NCBI GenBank assembly: GCA_030068075.1
Contig: JAINVK010001077.1
Span: forward strand, 186,001-250,000
Reading direction: 5' to 3'
From: Paguma larvata
Lineage: Eukaryota; Chordata; Mammalia; Carnivora; Viverridae
Length of the DNA: 64,000 nt
Shown: piece by piece, positions 47,119-58,934 of the stretch
How the letters are laid out: each line of letters opens with the position of its first letter
How positions within the stretch are numbered: the first letter of the stretch is position 1
Translations under genes and position numbers: made by a program
Notes under the pieces: model-generated
Database searches by the model: none
The model's input: the letters and a program-made list of their open reading frames with translations, nothing else
Told to the model about the DNA's origin: nothing

Positions 47119-48528
47119 ATTCAATTTAGACTTCTGCGCACTGAGCCAGGAACACTTCCATTTAAATAGCTCAAGTAAGAATTTAGTATACTGTCCATAT
47201 GCTTCTTTTCAAGGAACGCCATGATCAGCTTTGACATAAAGCTAATCCCTGGATTTTGGTGGAGGGTATACAATGTGCACTGTCCAAGTTTTCCAACTTT
47301 TCTGTGTGTAGCAGAATCCTCATGAGAAAAAGTTGGGAAAGTCTTTAAAAAATTATGGTTCATGCCCACCCAGGGACACAGAAAAAAGGTGGAACCGCAT
47401 AAAACAAGATCCATGTGCCTTATGATCACAAGCACATCGAAGCACAGGGGAAGAAAGAACAAACCTTCAATTTGCTTTCGTACATCAAGTACATGAAGTG
47501 AGTCAAACTGTAAAAACATTGACAGGAATTCTGTAAAGGGGTCCCAGTTAGTTTCTGTTTCCTTTCATTGGGACCATCTCCACTGTCTCTTTGTCAGTTT
47601 TCAACTGCTATGGGGCCCAAGGTGGAGCCCAGCCCCTCAGGGAGCACCAGATACGGAGGGGAGTCCAGATCCCTGCTTCTTGGCATCGTGCCTGTCCGAA
47701 GTCTCAGTCTACGGGCGGTGGAGGGAGGGTTTGCTGTTTCTCTTTGTAGCATAGCACACACTAGTTGGAGTTTTGATTCTTGACCTCATTTTCCTCTGAA
47801 CCCCACGTCCTTTTCTGGTTACCCATCTTTTTTTCTACTGCTGGAGTTTCTCAGTCACATATAGTTTTGTTTTATATTGACACATAAGAGTTAAGACTCT
47901 TTTATCATATTAAACCCGTGTTTCAAGGAATGTACCCCCTGTCCCCACTGTAACCTCCCCCAGGCAGACCTTCTCCTGTCATCAAACTGATGTGGCTCTT
48001 CCTTCAGGCCTTGTGTCTTGAACCTAGGACAATGAGGAGCCCCAGGTACTTGAGAGGCACTAGAAAGGCAACCCAATGAGAGTCCTCATCCGGCCCCCAA
48101 TCTTGCGCCACTGCTGGCAAACTTCACAGGCGTAGCTATTCTCTGCTGTTTTCATGAGATGATGTTACCGCGAAACATCACATGTAAAACATGGACCTGG
48201 TGCACACATGTGTTTGTGCTGACTGTGGACAGATAAAGCTGGCTGATTTCCTTTCTCGTAAGTCCCTGGCACCAGGGTCAGTGTAAGATAACACTGGCAG
48301 GACTTTCAGGTAATAATCAGCTATGGGAAGGCAGGACTGATGACCCCCCCCCCAATTCTCTCATAGTGGTATTTCAAACAGCAGGTCCAAGCCCCTTCCT
48401 GGAGGATCTCATGAGGTCACTGCAAGGGTGTTTTGTTTTGGGAAGCAAATTGTGCTCAGAGACTGAGCAATGTGCTTAATACAGGCTTGCTTAGGAATTT
48501 CATAAGCCAATAGCATACAGGGTAATGT
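47119..48528 (-). other. possible continuation of the retroviral relic
   Basis: A 132-codon minus-strand ORF (47,121-47,519) with no domain I recognise, then unassigned sequence. Position suggests upstream parts of the same fossil element, but no diagnostic motif is visible. Confidence 0.35.
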
Positions 48529-48716
48529 GTTTTTTTAATTTTTAATTTTTGAGAGAGAGAGAACACAAGTGACGGAGGGGCAGAGAGAGAGGAGAAACAG
48601 AATCTGAAGCAGGCTCCAGGCTCTGAGCTGTCAGCACAGAGCCTGACACAGGGCTCGAATTCACTAACAGTGCAAGTTCAGTTGTATGCTTAACCAACTG
48701 AGCCACCCAGGTGCAC
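48529..48716 (-). mobile_element. felid tRNA-derived SINE
   Basis: Target-site duplication CAGGGTAATGT at 48,518 and 48,718. Confidence 0.94.
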
Positions 48717-48727
48717 CCAGGGTAATG

Positions 48728-50055
48728 TCGTTTAATAAACTAATACAGAAGCATCATAATCCAAATCGATCACACTATTGTTCCCGGTAAGGGAGACGAA
48801 AAGAATCAAGTCCAGATTTAATTGAGGAATACCTTTATATGCGTTGGCACTAGGGAGAGATGACTTCACTAGCTGACAGCTGACATCCAGCTACCGCTGC
48901 AGAAGTAAAAGCCCCTGCTGCTAGAGCAGGTTGCTAGGGAACCAATGTCACTACCAGTGTTGCTGGGCAAGAAGATGGCCTTCCCAGGGCCAGTGTGTGG
49001 CTTTCATCACTGTTGGAAAAAGAGGCGCTTGTACTGTGGCAGTAGCTAATTGCCCCAACGTCTTTGGAGAGCTGTTTAGATCAGTAAAGTGTGACCTTGC
49101 CCAGACCAAACACTCTTGGATTGCCCTCCCAAATTATGGGTATTTATAGTCAAAATGTCCCCTTACCTGGATGTGTTGCCTCTTCTTATGTTTTTTATAG
49201 ATAAGCCCCCAGCGAGGGCTTTTACCAACTGAGCTGCTGCGTTCTTATCAGTGAGAACAGATGAGATGATGACATCCTGACACAATTTGCTTCATTCTTC
49301 TACCAAAACAACTTTTTTGTCCTTGTCATAAACAAGTGGATTTGAAATAATACCAAACCATTGCGCAACAAAGAGACAGCTGAGTTCATACCTTTTATAT
49401 TCCTACATCACATACTACACACTTTTATGCTCTAATATTTCTGTAGAAGAAACAAGAACAGATTTCAACTGGTTTTATACAAAAGTGAGGTTGATCCCTG
49501 GCCCCTAAGACCCAGTGGACCCAAACGAGTATCCGTGAGATGTGGACCAACCCTGAGCAAGAGCCATGCCTCCTCGCGGCAGAGGTAGTGTGAGAGAGTG
49601 GCAGAAGGCTGCTGCGTAGAGAATCAGTCCTGCATTTCTAGAACAATGAAAACAAAGCCCTAGTCCTGGACCTGGGCACGGAGGTGGAAGAAGTTTTATA
49701 ACAACAAAAATCACTGAATTGTTTCATTTTTTTCCACAGGAAATCACTTTATCTAAAAGTTTTTACTGGAGCAGTAAAAGAATGTATGGATCTGAACCCC
49801 ATAATCAGACATTTGAGGTTTTATACTCAGCAGCATTTTAAGAAGAGGTTAGAAAGAGTACGGCTGAATCACTATATCAACACACACAATTTTAGAATGC
49901 ACAAAATTACCACTGCTGGTTTAAGAGTTATAATTTATCTAAATGTTTCATAAGAGTTGAAATAGCTAAGTTTTGGTATGTATTACAGGAAAACCTCCTA
50001 GCAAATTTCTTAGCATTAGAAGAATTCCTAACTCTGAATGTCAGGAGCTCAAGAA
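48728..50055. other. no recognisable gene
   Basis: Unassigned sequence with only short ORFs; possibly further fossil retroviral material around 48.8-49.3 kb. Confidence 0.4.
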
Positions 50056-50067
50056 TAGCAAGAACAT

Positions 50068-50193
50068 GGGGTGGCTGGGTGGCTCCGTCCATTAACCATC
50101 TTATTCTTCTTGATCTACATGTTCAGCTCAGGTCTTGATCTCAGGGCCCTGAGTTCAGGCCCCATGCTGGGCTTGAAGCCTACTTTAAAAAAT
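50068..50193 (+). mobile_element. short tRNA-derived SINE
   Basis: Head GGGGTGGCTGGGTGGCTCCG; target-site duplication TAGCAAGAACA on both sides. Confidence 0.88.
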
Positions 50194-50279
50194 TAGCAAG
50201 AACACTTGAAGGGAAAAATGCATATATTTTTAAACATTTTTCATTTCTTTTGTTTTATTATTACCTTATCTTATCTTAT

Positions 50280-50411
50280 TATTTTATTTGAGAGAGAGAG
50301 CCGCTTAGCGCAGGAGCCTGTCATGGCACTCTATCCTACAACCTTGGGATCATGACCCCAGGTGAAATCAAGAGTTGGACACTCAACTGACTGAGCCACC
50401 CGAGTGCCCTG
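50280..50411 (-). mobile_element. SINE, internally deleted
   Basis: TTTGAGAGAGAGAG at the left and GAGCCACCCGAGTGCCCT at the right, with the middle shortened. Confidence 0.85.
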
Positions 50412-50689
50412 AAACATTTTTTTTTTTAGCTTTCAATCTAGCTTGCAAGCACTTTTAATAAAAAGTCACTTCCATTCTTGAAGAGAAATCTCATTTCTTT
50501 CTGATAATATTATTTCTTACTAAGAGCGGGTCATATACATTTCTTCCACAAGAGAAAAGGCTTAAGGTTATCCCTTGCCTGACGGTGATAGAAAACACGT
50601 GTGCAGGGAGTACGGCATAGGTAAATTCAACAGTGTCACAAAATAATTGCTGATGAAAAATACTCATACTACACCAAAAAGAAACTTGA

Positions 50690-52107
50690 TAAGTCTTCCA
50701 GGAAACATTAATATCCTCGATTTATTCTTCAACCTGGTAAAAAGTATCTGTAAAAACCCACAGCTAATATACTTAATGGTGAAAGATTAAATACAAATAC
50801 CCCTATGATCAGACACAAGGCAAGGATATTTTATAGATGTCCCTATTCTGGACTTTTATATGAACAGAACCATATAAAAAATGTGACCCTTTGTTTCTGG
50901 CTTATTTCACTTAGCACAGTATTTTCAAGTTTCATCCATGTTGTAGCAGGTATCATTATATCATTCCTTCGCATGGTCAAATAATATTCCATATATGGAT
51001 ATATAATTTGTTTATCCAATAATCACTTGTTGGACATACGGGTTGTTTCTTTTTTGGCTGTTACGAATAAAGGTAAAATTCACATTTCTCTGCAAGTGTT
51101 CATATAGCCAAATGCTTTCATGTCTCTTGGGTGTATGCTAGAAGCGGAATTACAGGGTCATTGGTAATTTTATGTTTACTTGTTTGTGGAACTGCTGGAC
51201 TATTTTGCAAAGTGCACAATTTTACATTCCTGTAATGTATGAGGGTTCCAGTTTCTCCATATCTATCCAGTGCATGTTAATTTCTGTTTTGTTTTGCTTT
51301 GTTTTGTTTTGTTTGCTAGTCTAGTGAATGTGAAGTAATACCTATTGTGGTTTTGATTTGCATTTCTCTACTAACTAATGATGTTGAGCTTCTTTTCATG
51401 TGCTTGTTGGCCATTTATATATCTTTTTGGAGAAAATTCTATAAGTCCTTTGCCAATTTTTAAATCGGCGTTTTGACTTTTTGTTATTTAGTTATATGAG
51501 TTCATTATATATGCTGGATATTAGAGATATCAACTGATTTTTGTCAAAGATAACAAGACAATTCAATGAAAAAAGGAGAATCTCTTTAACAAATGGTCCT
51601 GGCACAACTGTGTAGGGACATGCGAAAGTATAAAATTGGGCTCTTACCTCACATCATATATAAAAATTAACCCAGAATGAATCAAAGACCTAAATGTTAG
51701 TCCTAAAACTATAAAACTCTAAGAAAAAATTTAGAGGTGAATTTTCATGACCTTGGATATGGCCCTGGTTTCTTAGATATGATTCCAAAAGCACAACTAA
51801 CAAAAGGAAAAAAATGGATAAATTGTAAATTTTTCATCAACGGACACTTATAAAAAGGAAATGACAACTAACAGAATAAAAGAAAAATTCTTCAAATCAT
51901 GCATATGACAAGGTGTAGTACCCAGACTATAAAGATTTCTTACATCTTAACAAAAAGACAAACAATCCAATATTGGTAAGTGGTCAGAGGACTTGAAAAG
52001 ACATTTCTCCAGAGTATATATAAATGGCCGACAACCACATGAAAAGCTGCTCAACGTCATTAGACATCAGGAAAATGCAAATCAAAACCACAATGAGATA
52101 CCTCAGA
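50690..52107. mobile_element. L1 debris in three alternating orientations
   Basis: Plus-strand ORF2 reverse-transcriptase piece 50,690-50,835; minus-strand 3' half 50,840-51,530 (GGCTTATTTCACTTAGCACA reads as reverse L1); plus-strand C-terminal piece 51,531-52,107. All are old and broken. The last piece stops shortly before the duplicated ETD block begins. Confidence 0.82.
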
Positions 52108-53352
52108 CCCTGAAGTTGAGCCAGAACCCACACGAAGATTTGGGAGGTAACCCCTGCTACCCGATAGGTCCCTCTGCGCTGCTGTCCTGTCGCTCAAAGT
52201 GACATCTGTGAGATTCCTCCTTGGCACAGGCCCTCTAGGTCCCAAGCGTTATGGACCATCGTGCCTCCTTTTGCTGTGAGTTGCGCGCCCCAAGGTGCCC
52301 GAAGCCTCCCCTCCGGGGATACCAGAGGCCAAGTGAGAACTTTCCCTGGGAGAGGACAGGCATGGGGAGGAGGTGACTGGATGCAGAGCACTTGAGTTGT
52401 CCTGGGTAATCCAAGGCCTGAGGGGCGGAGAGGAGCGGGTGCCCTGATGTGCGGGCAGGTGGGGGTAGTGGGGGACCTCCCCAGACCAAAAGCTGGGACA
52501 GGGTCGGGCAGAGCCCCTGCCCAGGACAGTCCTGCCGGAGGCTCCTCCCTCTCTCGCCCCAGTCTCCTGGCCTGGGGGCGTGCCAAGGGCGCCCTCCTCT
52601 GGGCCTCAGCTCCCTTCTCCTTCTTGATGCCCTATGTCTTCACTCCTGTTCTGGACTTCCCCGAGGGACTGTACCCTCTCCCTGGAGGCTCTTCCAAGGG
52701 GAGCCGGTGCCCTAGTACAGCCAAGATGGGCTGGGGCCTTCAGTCCAGTACATTCTGGGCTTCCAGCCACCGCCGACTGCCAGGTTTTCCCCACGTGCCC
52801 AGATAAGGGCCTGGCCGCTCCAGACTTTGGGGACAGTGAGAAGAGCCATTACCTTCAGGAGGCCCTGAAGGTGTGACGTTCCCATATTAAAATGACCTGT
52901 GCTCTGACTTTTTAAAATATGAAATAGAACCAACAAAGACACAATGCTGTAGTGTCTAAATGATATTCTCATGAGCATCAGAATAAAAAACCCAAAAGGA
53001 GGGTTCTAAACTTCCCACCCTGCTGATGGTGGCCTGTTCTTAAAGAATTGTTTCATCGGGCTAGTAACTAGGTTTTCCAGGGGAACACAGAGGGTGTTTC
53101 CAAACCGCGTAGGGAGAGGAGTCTCCCTGGAGACATTCTTGGAGGGACCTGCTTCTACATCACTGTTCCCTCTTGTTCCAGGTTAAAGGTGGAAGAGATG
53201 TACCATACACTGTGATCTCACCATCTCCCAGTATATGAGAGCTCCTGCGATCCGTGTTACCATGAATGGAATCCCCTGTCCAGGGTAAGTAACCTAAGAA
53301 CGCTATTTGGGCAATAAAAACACATCAAACCAAGAGGAGGGAAAACGCAGCT

Positions 53353-53358
53353 TTTATT
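53353..53358 (-). terminator. polyadenylation signal of ETD-like copy A
   Basis: AATAAA on the minus strand, about 130 bases past the stop codon; conserved in copy C at 62,630. Confidence 0.6.
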
Positions 53359-53490
53359 TCAATAGCTGACACAAGAGAGGTGCTGGTTATTTTAAATCAA
53401 TTTTTCTTTTGCATTTTCAAAATTTGTGGGTGGGGCGAGCAGGTAAGACCCATGCCTTTTTGGAAAGGGCCACCCGCAGCGTGGTGTGGC

Positions 53491-53844
<354 letters not shown>

Positions 53845-53850
53845 TCAAGA

Positions 53851-55350
53851 ACAGTTAGAGAGAAACCACTACAGGCATTTCAAGAAGGAAAGGATCTAAG
53901 ACTGGGAACTAGGTGCTGACAAATCTGTTTAAGGCCCTGAAGAGCAAAGGACAAAGCTGTGAGTGTAATGACAACTCGTGTTTGAAGACCACACTCACCC
54001 CTAATACCTGACCATGACCCCCACGCCCCTGATACCTCACCACGACCCCCAGACTGCTCCCAGCCAAAGCTTTGTACACTATTTCTGACTCTGACACCGT
54101 GCCTAGTTTTATCCAGTAGGGTTAGGGTTGGGGTTCATCAGGTGGGTCAGCGTAGTAATGTCAGAAAGAAATATTACATGTTATTGGTGTATATGGATAT
54201 TTTACCTCTCAGACCACTGAACTTTCGCTTCAGGAACGTCTGGAAGAGAGGTCCAGGAGTGAGAGAGAAGATTCTTTTCCTCCTTGTCTTATCCTCTTCC
54301 CCGGAGCCCCAGGGCCTGATTGGCCAAGCCCAGAGGTATCATTGCGACTCACAATGGCTCTCAGAACCTTTTGACCACACGCAAGATCCGAGCGCTAGAC
54401 ACAGTTACCTAGGTTACTTCTGGTTCACGGCTGACAACTGTGAGCGGGCGAGTGGTGCCAGAAAGGGGGCAGTTGTTACCCACATCCAGTGACAACTGGG
54501 TCAGTTGAGGACTATGAGAACCAGGCCACACCTCCTTTTCCTGAGAGGCAGGGAGGGCCCGGTCTCCAAGCGTTCCTCCCACCCCACGTAGAACCACGTC
54601 AAGACACTAAGATACTGAGTTCAGTGTCTAAAAGACATCAGAAAGGGATGAGAACTATTATTAGTGTCCAATTAATAAAAGAAAGTAGCAAAACTGCCTT
54701 TCTCTTAATGGATTTCCTTCTTAGAAAAACCAAAGTAAACACCCAGCAAGTAGATCGGGGAAGGTTGGCTGATATCAGTCAAACACATAAAAAAAATAAG
54801 TTTTGTATACACTTCTCTTTGGAAATACAATACAAAATAAATGTCTTATTCAAATGAATTATGAGTATTGTAAAACACCTGCAAATATAATTAACTTTAA
54901 AAAAACTAGGAAAATGTACATGAACCTTTTTCATGAGCTTCCTGTTTGGACACTAAAATAATATTTTTTATTATTTTCTGGGGGGAGAAAGGAAGGCTAA
55001 TCTTTGAAATGTTATCAATTCTGCTCTAAATTTGCCTCTAAATCTATAATTTCAGTGTGATCGCAATCATAAACCACAAGATTTTGAGTGTATACTTGGA
55101 ACCAGTGCCTAGGTTATAAAATGACCTTGAAGAGAAAATGGGAGGGATTATCCAAAAGGGGGAGTTTGCCCTACTATGTATTAAAACTTACTCTATAAGA
55201 TTAGCAATGAAACAGGAATTGATAAATATGTCAATGGAACGAACTAGAGATTCTAGAAATATTTTCATATAAATGTGGGGATCAAATAAATGATAAAGCT
55301 GGTGTTTCACATCAGATGTCACCTCTAAGCAGTGTCTTATGACTAAGTTG
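53851..55350. other. spacer between ETD-like copies A and B
   Basis: Unassigned. Short C-rich near-repeats (CCTGATACCTCACCACGACC type) at 53,995-54,055. The ORFs 54,142-54,492 and 54,489-54,857 show no recognisable domain. Confidence 0.4.
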
Positions 55351-55351
55351 G

Positions 55352-55389
<38 letters not shown>

Positions 55390-55394
55390 TGTGA
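55351..55394. repeat. (GT)n microsatellite
   Basis: About 44 bases of GT with few interruptions, some 145 bases upstream of the ETD-like copy B start. Confidence 0.95.
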
Positions 55395-55538
55395 ACACAT
55401 GGTGTGTGTGTTCTTACAGTGCAGCGGGGCTTCTGGGGCCACTTGGTATTTCTCCTAGAGGTTATTCTAGGTTCCGTCAACTTTTACAGGCTTTTTAAGT
55501 TGTGCTTCTTCCCAAAGCCTCTGTGGTGCCAACCAGTC

Positions 55539-55799
55539 ATGGAGAAAGGACACTGTGAAGTCAGTCCCAGCACGCCCACGCAGAGCATCAAGAAGAAGGC
55601 AGATGAATACCTAAAAACCACCTGGGCCAGTAAAACCGTGCTGAGCTTTTTCCTGGGGAGGCATCTGGGGAGGCACAAAAATGATGAGGATCTGACCCAG
55701 TGGCTGTGGACACTGACACAACAGTCACCAGGGTGGAGGTGGCCTTTGCCAAAAATCCATGTGACTTACTCACCTACGATCCTTGGGAGATTTTTATGA
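55539..55799 (+). CDS. ETD-like protein, copy B (extended, inverted)
   Basis: An 86-residue ORF from [13 protein letters not shown], with the core [18 protein letters not shown] and [10 protein letters not shown]. The core is more diverged than in copy A ([11 protein letters not shown] for [11 protein letters not shown]). At the position of copy A's TGA stop it reads CAA, so translation continues for ~25 residues ([14 protein letters not shown]...) to the stop at 55,797. The extension matches that of copy C. It lies on the opposite strand to A and C. The open frame is retained, but no polyadenylation signal is obvious; it may be a decaying duplicate. Confidence 0.6.
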   Translation: MEKGHCEVSPSTPTQSIKKKADEYLKTTWASKTVLSFFLGRHLGRHKNDEDLTQWLWTLTQQSPGWRWPLPKIHVTYSPTILGRFL

Positions 55800-55899
55800 A
55801 AAATCCCAGAAAATGGTGTGGATCAACAAATCCTTCTTCCCCTGATGAAACCATTAAAATTGAAGCATTGATTTCACTTCTGTTGGTTTAGTGCATTAT

Positions 55900-56648
55900 T
55901 TGTTCACATGCTTTCTGTACTTCCGACTCTTCTTTGTGCTAGCCAAAGGCCACAAACCTGTGAAATCTGGCTATTCACCCTTAGACAGTGTTTACTAACT
56001 AACATGGCAGCGTCTGAGGGATTTGGAATTGAGAGTGGCCCTCTTTGGAGAAGCTGGAAAAGCTTCTGAGTTTACAAGTGAAAAGGCCTTACACCTCAAA
56101 CCTACTAAGGGATGGGTCTTTCAAGAGGCCACTTGGAGATCTCAAAGTTTGAGGGAGACAGTGGGAAGTCAGAATCACAAATAAAAGGGAGTGACTGGGA
56201 GGGTTGAGGACGGTTCTCTATGTGGAGGTATATGCAGGGAAACTGCAGGGGATCAAGACTCAGAGATGAGGTCTCCAACGTAGCCATGAAATACTCCACC
56301 AAAGGAGAAAAAGTCAGATTTAAACAGCTGCTGAATTCTGTCCAAATAAAGGAGGTGTGTCATTATCCTGATCTCTTGTTTCTCCCTGAGCTCATTAGAC
56401 CCTTGGGGGACTAATGGCTGGAAAAGGGGAGGGAGGCATATTCTGGCTGAGTCTCAGTGGGGTGAGCATGCCACACTTTGTCCTCTTTCCTACTTAGGGC
56501 TTTAGCCCGGGCCAGGCCTGAACTGGGAGAAGGGAGAGGCACATTGGCTTTTCTGAGAAGTCAAGCCCACTGGCTTTCAGACTGCAACGTACAGTTACAC
56601 CATGGGCTGTCTTTGCTGACAGAAGATCTTCAGACTTCACAGCCTCCA
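55900..56648. other. no recognisable feature
   Basis: Unique sequence with short ORFs only. Confidence 0.45.
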
Positions 56649-56660
56649 TAAGAACACAAG

Positions 56661-56910
56661 GGGGCGCCTGGGTGGCTCAGTCGGTTGAGCGGCCGACTTC
56701 GGCTCAGGTCATGATCTCACAGTCTGTGAGTTCGAGCCCCGCGTCGGGCTCTGTGCTGACAGCTCGGAGCCTGGAGCCTGCTTCAGATTCTGTGTCTCCC
56801 TCTCTCTCCGACCCTCCCCCACTCATGCTTTGTCTCTCCTGCTCTCAAAAATAAATAAAAACATTAAAAAAAATTAAAAAAATAAAAAAATAATAAAAAA
56901 TAAAAAAAAA
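56661..56910 (+). mobile_element. young felid tRNA-derived SINE
   Basis: Near-consensus body with perfect target-site duplication AAGAACACAAG (56,650 and 56,911) and a long A-rich tail. Confidence 0.97.
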
Positions 56911-56965
56911 AAGAACACAAGCCAATTCTGTTTCTTTTTCTTTTTTGTTTACTGTTTTAATTTCT

Positions 56966-57064
56966 GTTTTGTTAAATTGGGCTCCATGCCCTATGTGGGG
57001 CTCAAACTCACGACCCTGAGATCAAGAGTTGCATGCTTTAATGACTGAGCCAGACAAGCACCCC
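56966..57064 (-). mobile_element. short tRNA-derived SINE fragment
   Basis: GGGCTCAAACTCACGACCCT and GACTGAGCCAGACAAGCACC in reverse orientation. Confidence 0.8.
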
Positions 57065-57074
57065 ATAAATACTG

Positions 57075-57200
57075 TTTTATTAAGGGTCCCCGCGAGCCAA
57101 TTCTTTATAATAAACCTGTCTCTATCAACCTACCTACCTACCTATCTGTCTGTCCATCGTATTCGGTCTGTTTCTTCGGAGAATCCTGACTAATACTCTA
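57075..57200 (+). mobile_element. 3' fragment of the LTR-like repeat family seen at 13,232
   Basis: GAGCCAATTCTTTATAATAA, a (CTAC/CTAT/CTGT)n run at 57,127-57,157 and GAGAATCCTGACTAATAC correspond to the family's 3' end. Confidence 0.65.
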
Positions 57201-57640
57201 AGAAACGCCAAATGTTGCCAGCAAGCTAGGCAAGGGCCTGGAACACATTCTCCTTCCCAGCCCTCAGAGGGAACAACAGTGCCCACTCATGATCTCTGAC
57301 TTCTAGTGTCCAGAACTGTGACACCATACATTTCTGTTATTTATTCCACTGAGTTTGTGGCAAACTAATAAACCTTCTGATACTGCCAATCACAGAAGAG
57401 AACTTAAAAAGCAGCCTGCTATTTCCCCTTGTAAAACAGTGATTTCTCCAGTTCCGAATTGTTGTAAGGATAACAAACACCCAAGAGTTAACGCATTGTT
57501 CTTTTCTTCCACATTTATGGCCTTTTTTTGGTGGCTTGTATTTCTTAGGTGTTTTTTCTTTTTTATTCTATTTACTTGTACCAGTCCATTCTGATTCCTG
57601 ATGTTTCTAATGCGGCTCCATTTAAGAAATGGCTTTATTT
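57201..57640. other. no recognisable feature
   Basis: AT-rich, short ORFs only. Confidence 0.45.
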
Positions 57641-57654
57641 CTGACTATTTTTTT

Positions 57655-57727
57655 AAAGATGTGTTTTTTATTTTATTTATTTATGTTTTATTTTAGAGAG
57701 AGAGCAATGCGGGAGGGGGAAAGGGGC

Positions 57728-57758
<31 letters not shown>

Positions 57759-57860
57759 ATCCCAAGTAGGCTGGACACTCAACATGGGGCCAGAGGTGGA
57801 GTTTGACCCCATGGCCCTGGGATCATGACCTGAGCCAAAATCAAGAGTGGGACACTCAAA
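57655..57860 (-). mobile_element. tRNA-derived SINE, head missing
   Basis: A-rich/GA-rich reverse tail and box B region (TTTGACCCCATGGCCCTGGG); the usual GAGCCACCCAGGCGCC end is lost. Confidence 0.82.
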
Positions 57861-58315
57861 AAAACTAAATCCCTATTTCGTCCCATTTTTACATGAACTT
57901 TGCCAGTTCATTGTTATCTGTTTATTTCCTTCTTTATCTTATCGTTTCTCTTTAATTTCATTTTTTCCATTATTTAAAATTTCTTAGTACTGTTAGAAAA
58001 GAGTTTCCCTTACACTACTTGACAGTAATTATTTTCCCTAGAATTATGCTTTCTCTGCCTTTTGTATTATTTTGTTGTGTTACCTTGTTCTCTTTCTTAT
58101 TTCTTTGTTTCTTACCTTTTTCTAATAGCATCAACCCACCATCTCATATTTGAACTTCTGCTTACTATTTGATTTCAATTACAATAACCTTAACTCAGCT
58201 TGACATTGCTTAATAACAGACTGTGGGGAGGAGTGTGAAGTATGAACAAAGGGAAGGTCACTGGTAGTGAAAAAGGTAGTTCTTAGGTGATTCCTACTTC
58301 TGATTTTACTCCCCT
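57861..58315. other. no recognisable feature
   Basis: T-rich sequence without a supported gene. Confidence 0.4.
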
Positions 58316-58319
58316 TTAT

Positions 58320-58482
58320 TTAAATTTTATTTTTGAGAGACGGAGAGAGCACTCACATGCATGAGTGGGGAAGGGGCAGGGAGGGGGAGACAGGATCCAA
58401 AGGGGGTTCAAACTCACAAACCCTGAGGTCTTGACCTGAGCCGCAGTTGGACACTTAACTGACTGAGCAACCCAGGTGCTCC
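58320..58482 (-). mobile_element. tRNA-derived SINE
   Basis: Reverse copy ending GAGCAACCCAGGTGCTCC; imperfect flanks CTGATTTTACTCCCCTTT / CTGATTTTGCTTCCTTTT. Confidence 0.9.
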
Positions 58483-58602
58483 TGATTTTGCTTCCTTTTG
58501 TTGGCCCTAGAATCTATAGTGCTCCCTGACTGCCTTCCTGCTTTCCTGCCTGCCTTCATGTCTTCTTCTCTTGTTTTTCTCAAAGTTCATTTATTTTTTA
58601 AT

Positions 58603-58812
58603 AAAAATTTTAATGTTCTATTTATTTTTGAGAGAGAGACAGAGCACAAGTGGGAGAGGGGCAGAGAGAGAGGGAGACAGAATCCATGAAACAGGGTCCA
58701 GGCTCTGAGCTGTTGGCACAGAGCCCGATGCGAGGCTTGAACCCGTGAACCAAGAGGTCATGACCTGAGCTGAAGTGGGACGCTCAACTGACTGAGCCAC
58801 CCAGGCACCCCT
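58603..58812 (-). mobile_element. felid tRNA-derived SINE nested in an older SINE
   Basis: Flanked by CTCAAAGTTCATTTATTT / CTCAAAGTTTATTTATTT. The right flank is the tail of the older short SINE, so this copy inserted into it. Confidence 0.94.
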
Positions 58813-58919
58813 CAAAGTTTATTTATTTAAGTAATCTCTACACCCAACGTGGGGCTTGAACTCCCAACACTGAGATCAAGACTTGCATGCTTCTCCAACT
58901 GAGCCACCCAGGCACCCCC
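58813..58919 (-). mobile_element. older short tRNA-derived SINE (host of the nested copy)
   Basis: Reverse short-type SINE (AAGTAATCTCTACACCCAAC...GAGCCACCCAGGCACCCC). Its own flanks are CTTCTTCTCTTGTTT (58,560) and CTTCTTCTTTTGTTT (58,919). Confidence 0.88.
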
Positions 58920-58934
58920 TTCTTCTTTTGTTTA

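Noticed and set aside
47121..47519. 132-codon minus-strand ORF as a new host gene
   Set aside because: No domain recognised; it adjoins the retroviral fossil and is more likely part of it or chance.
52194..52876. Several 80-130 codon ORFs at the left of duplication copy A
   Set aside because: The frames are not maintained in the homologous block at 60.9-61.7 kb, so coding is unlikely.
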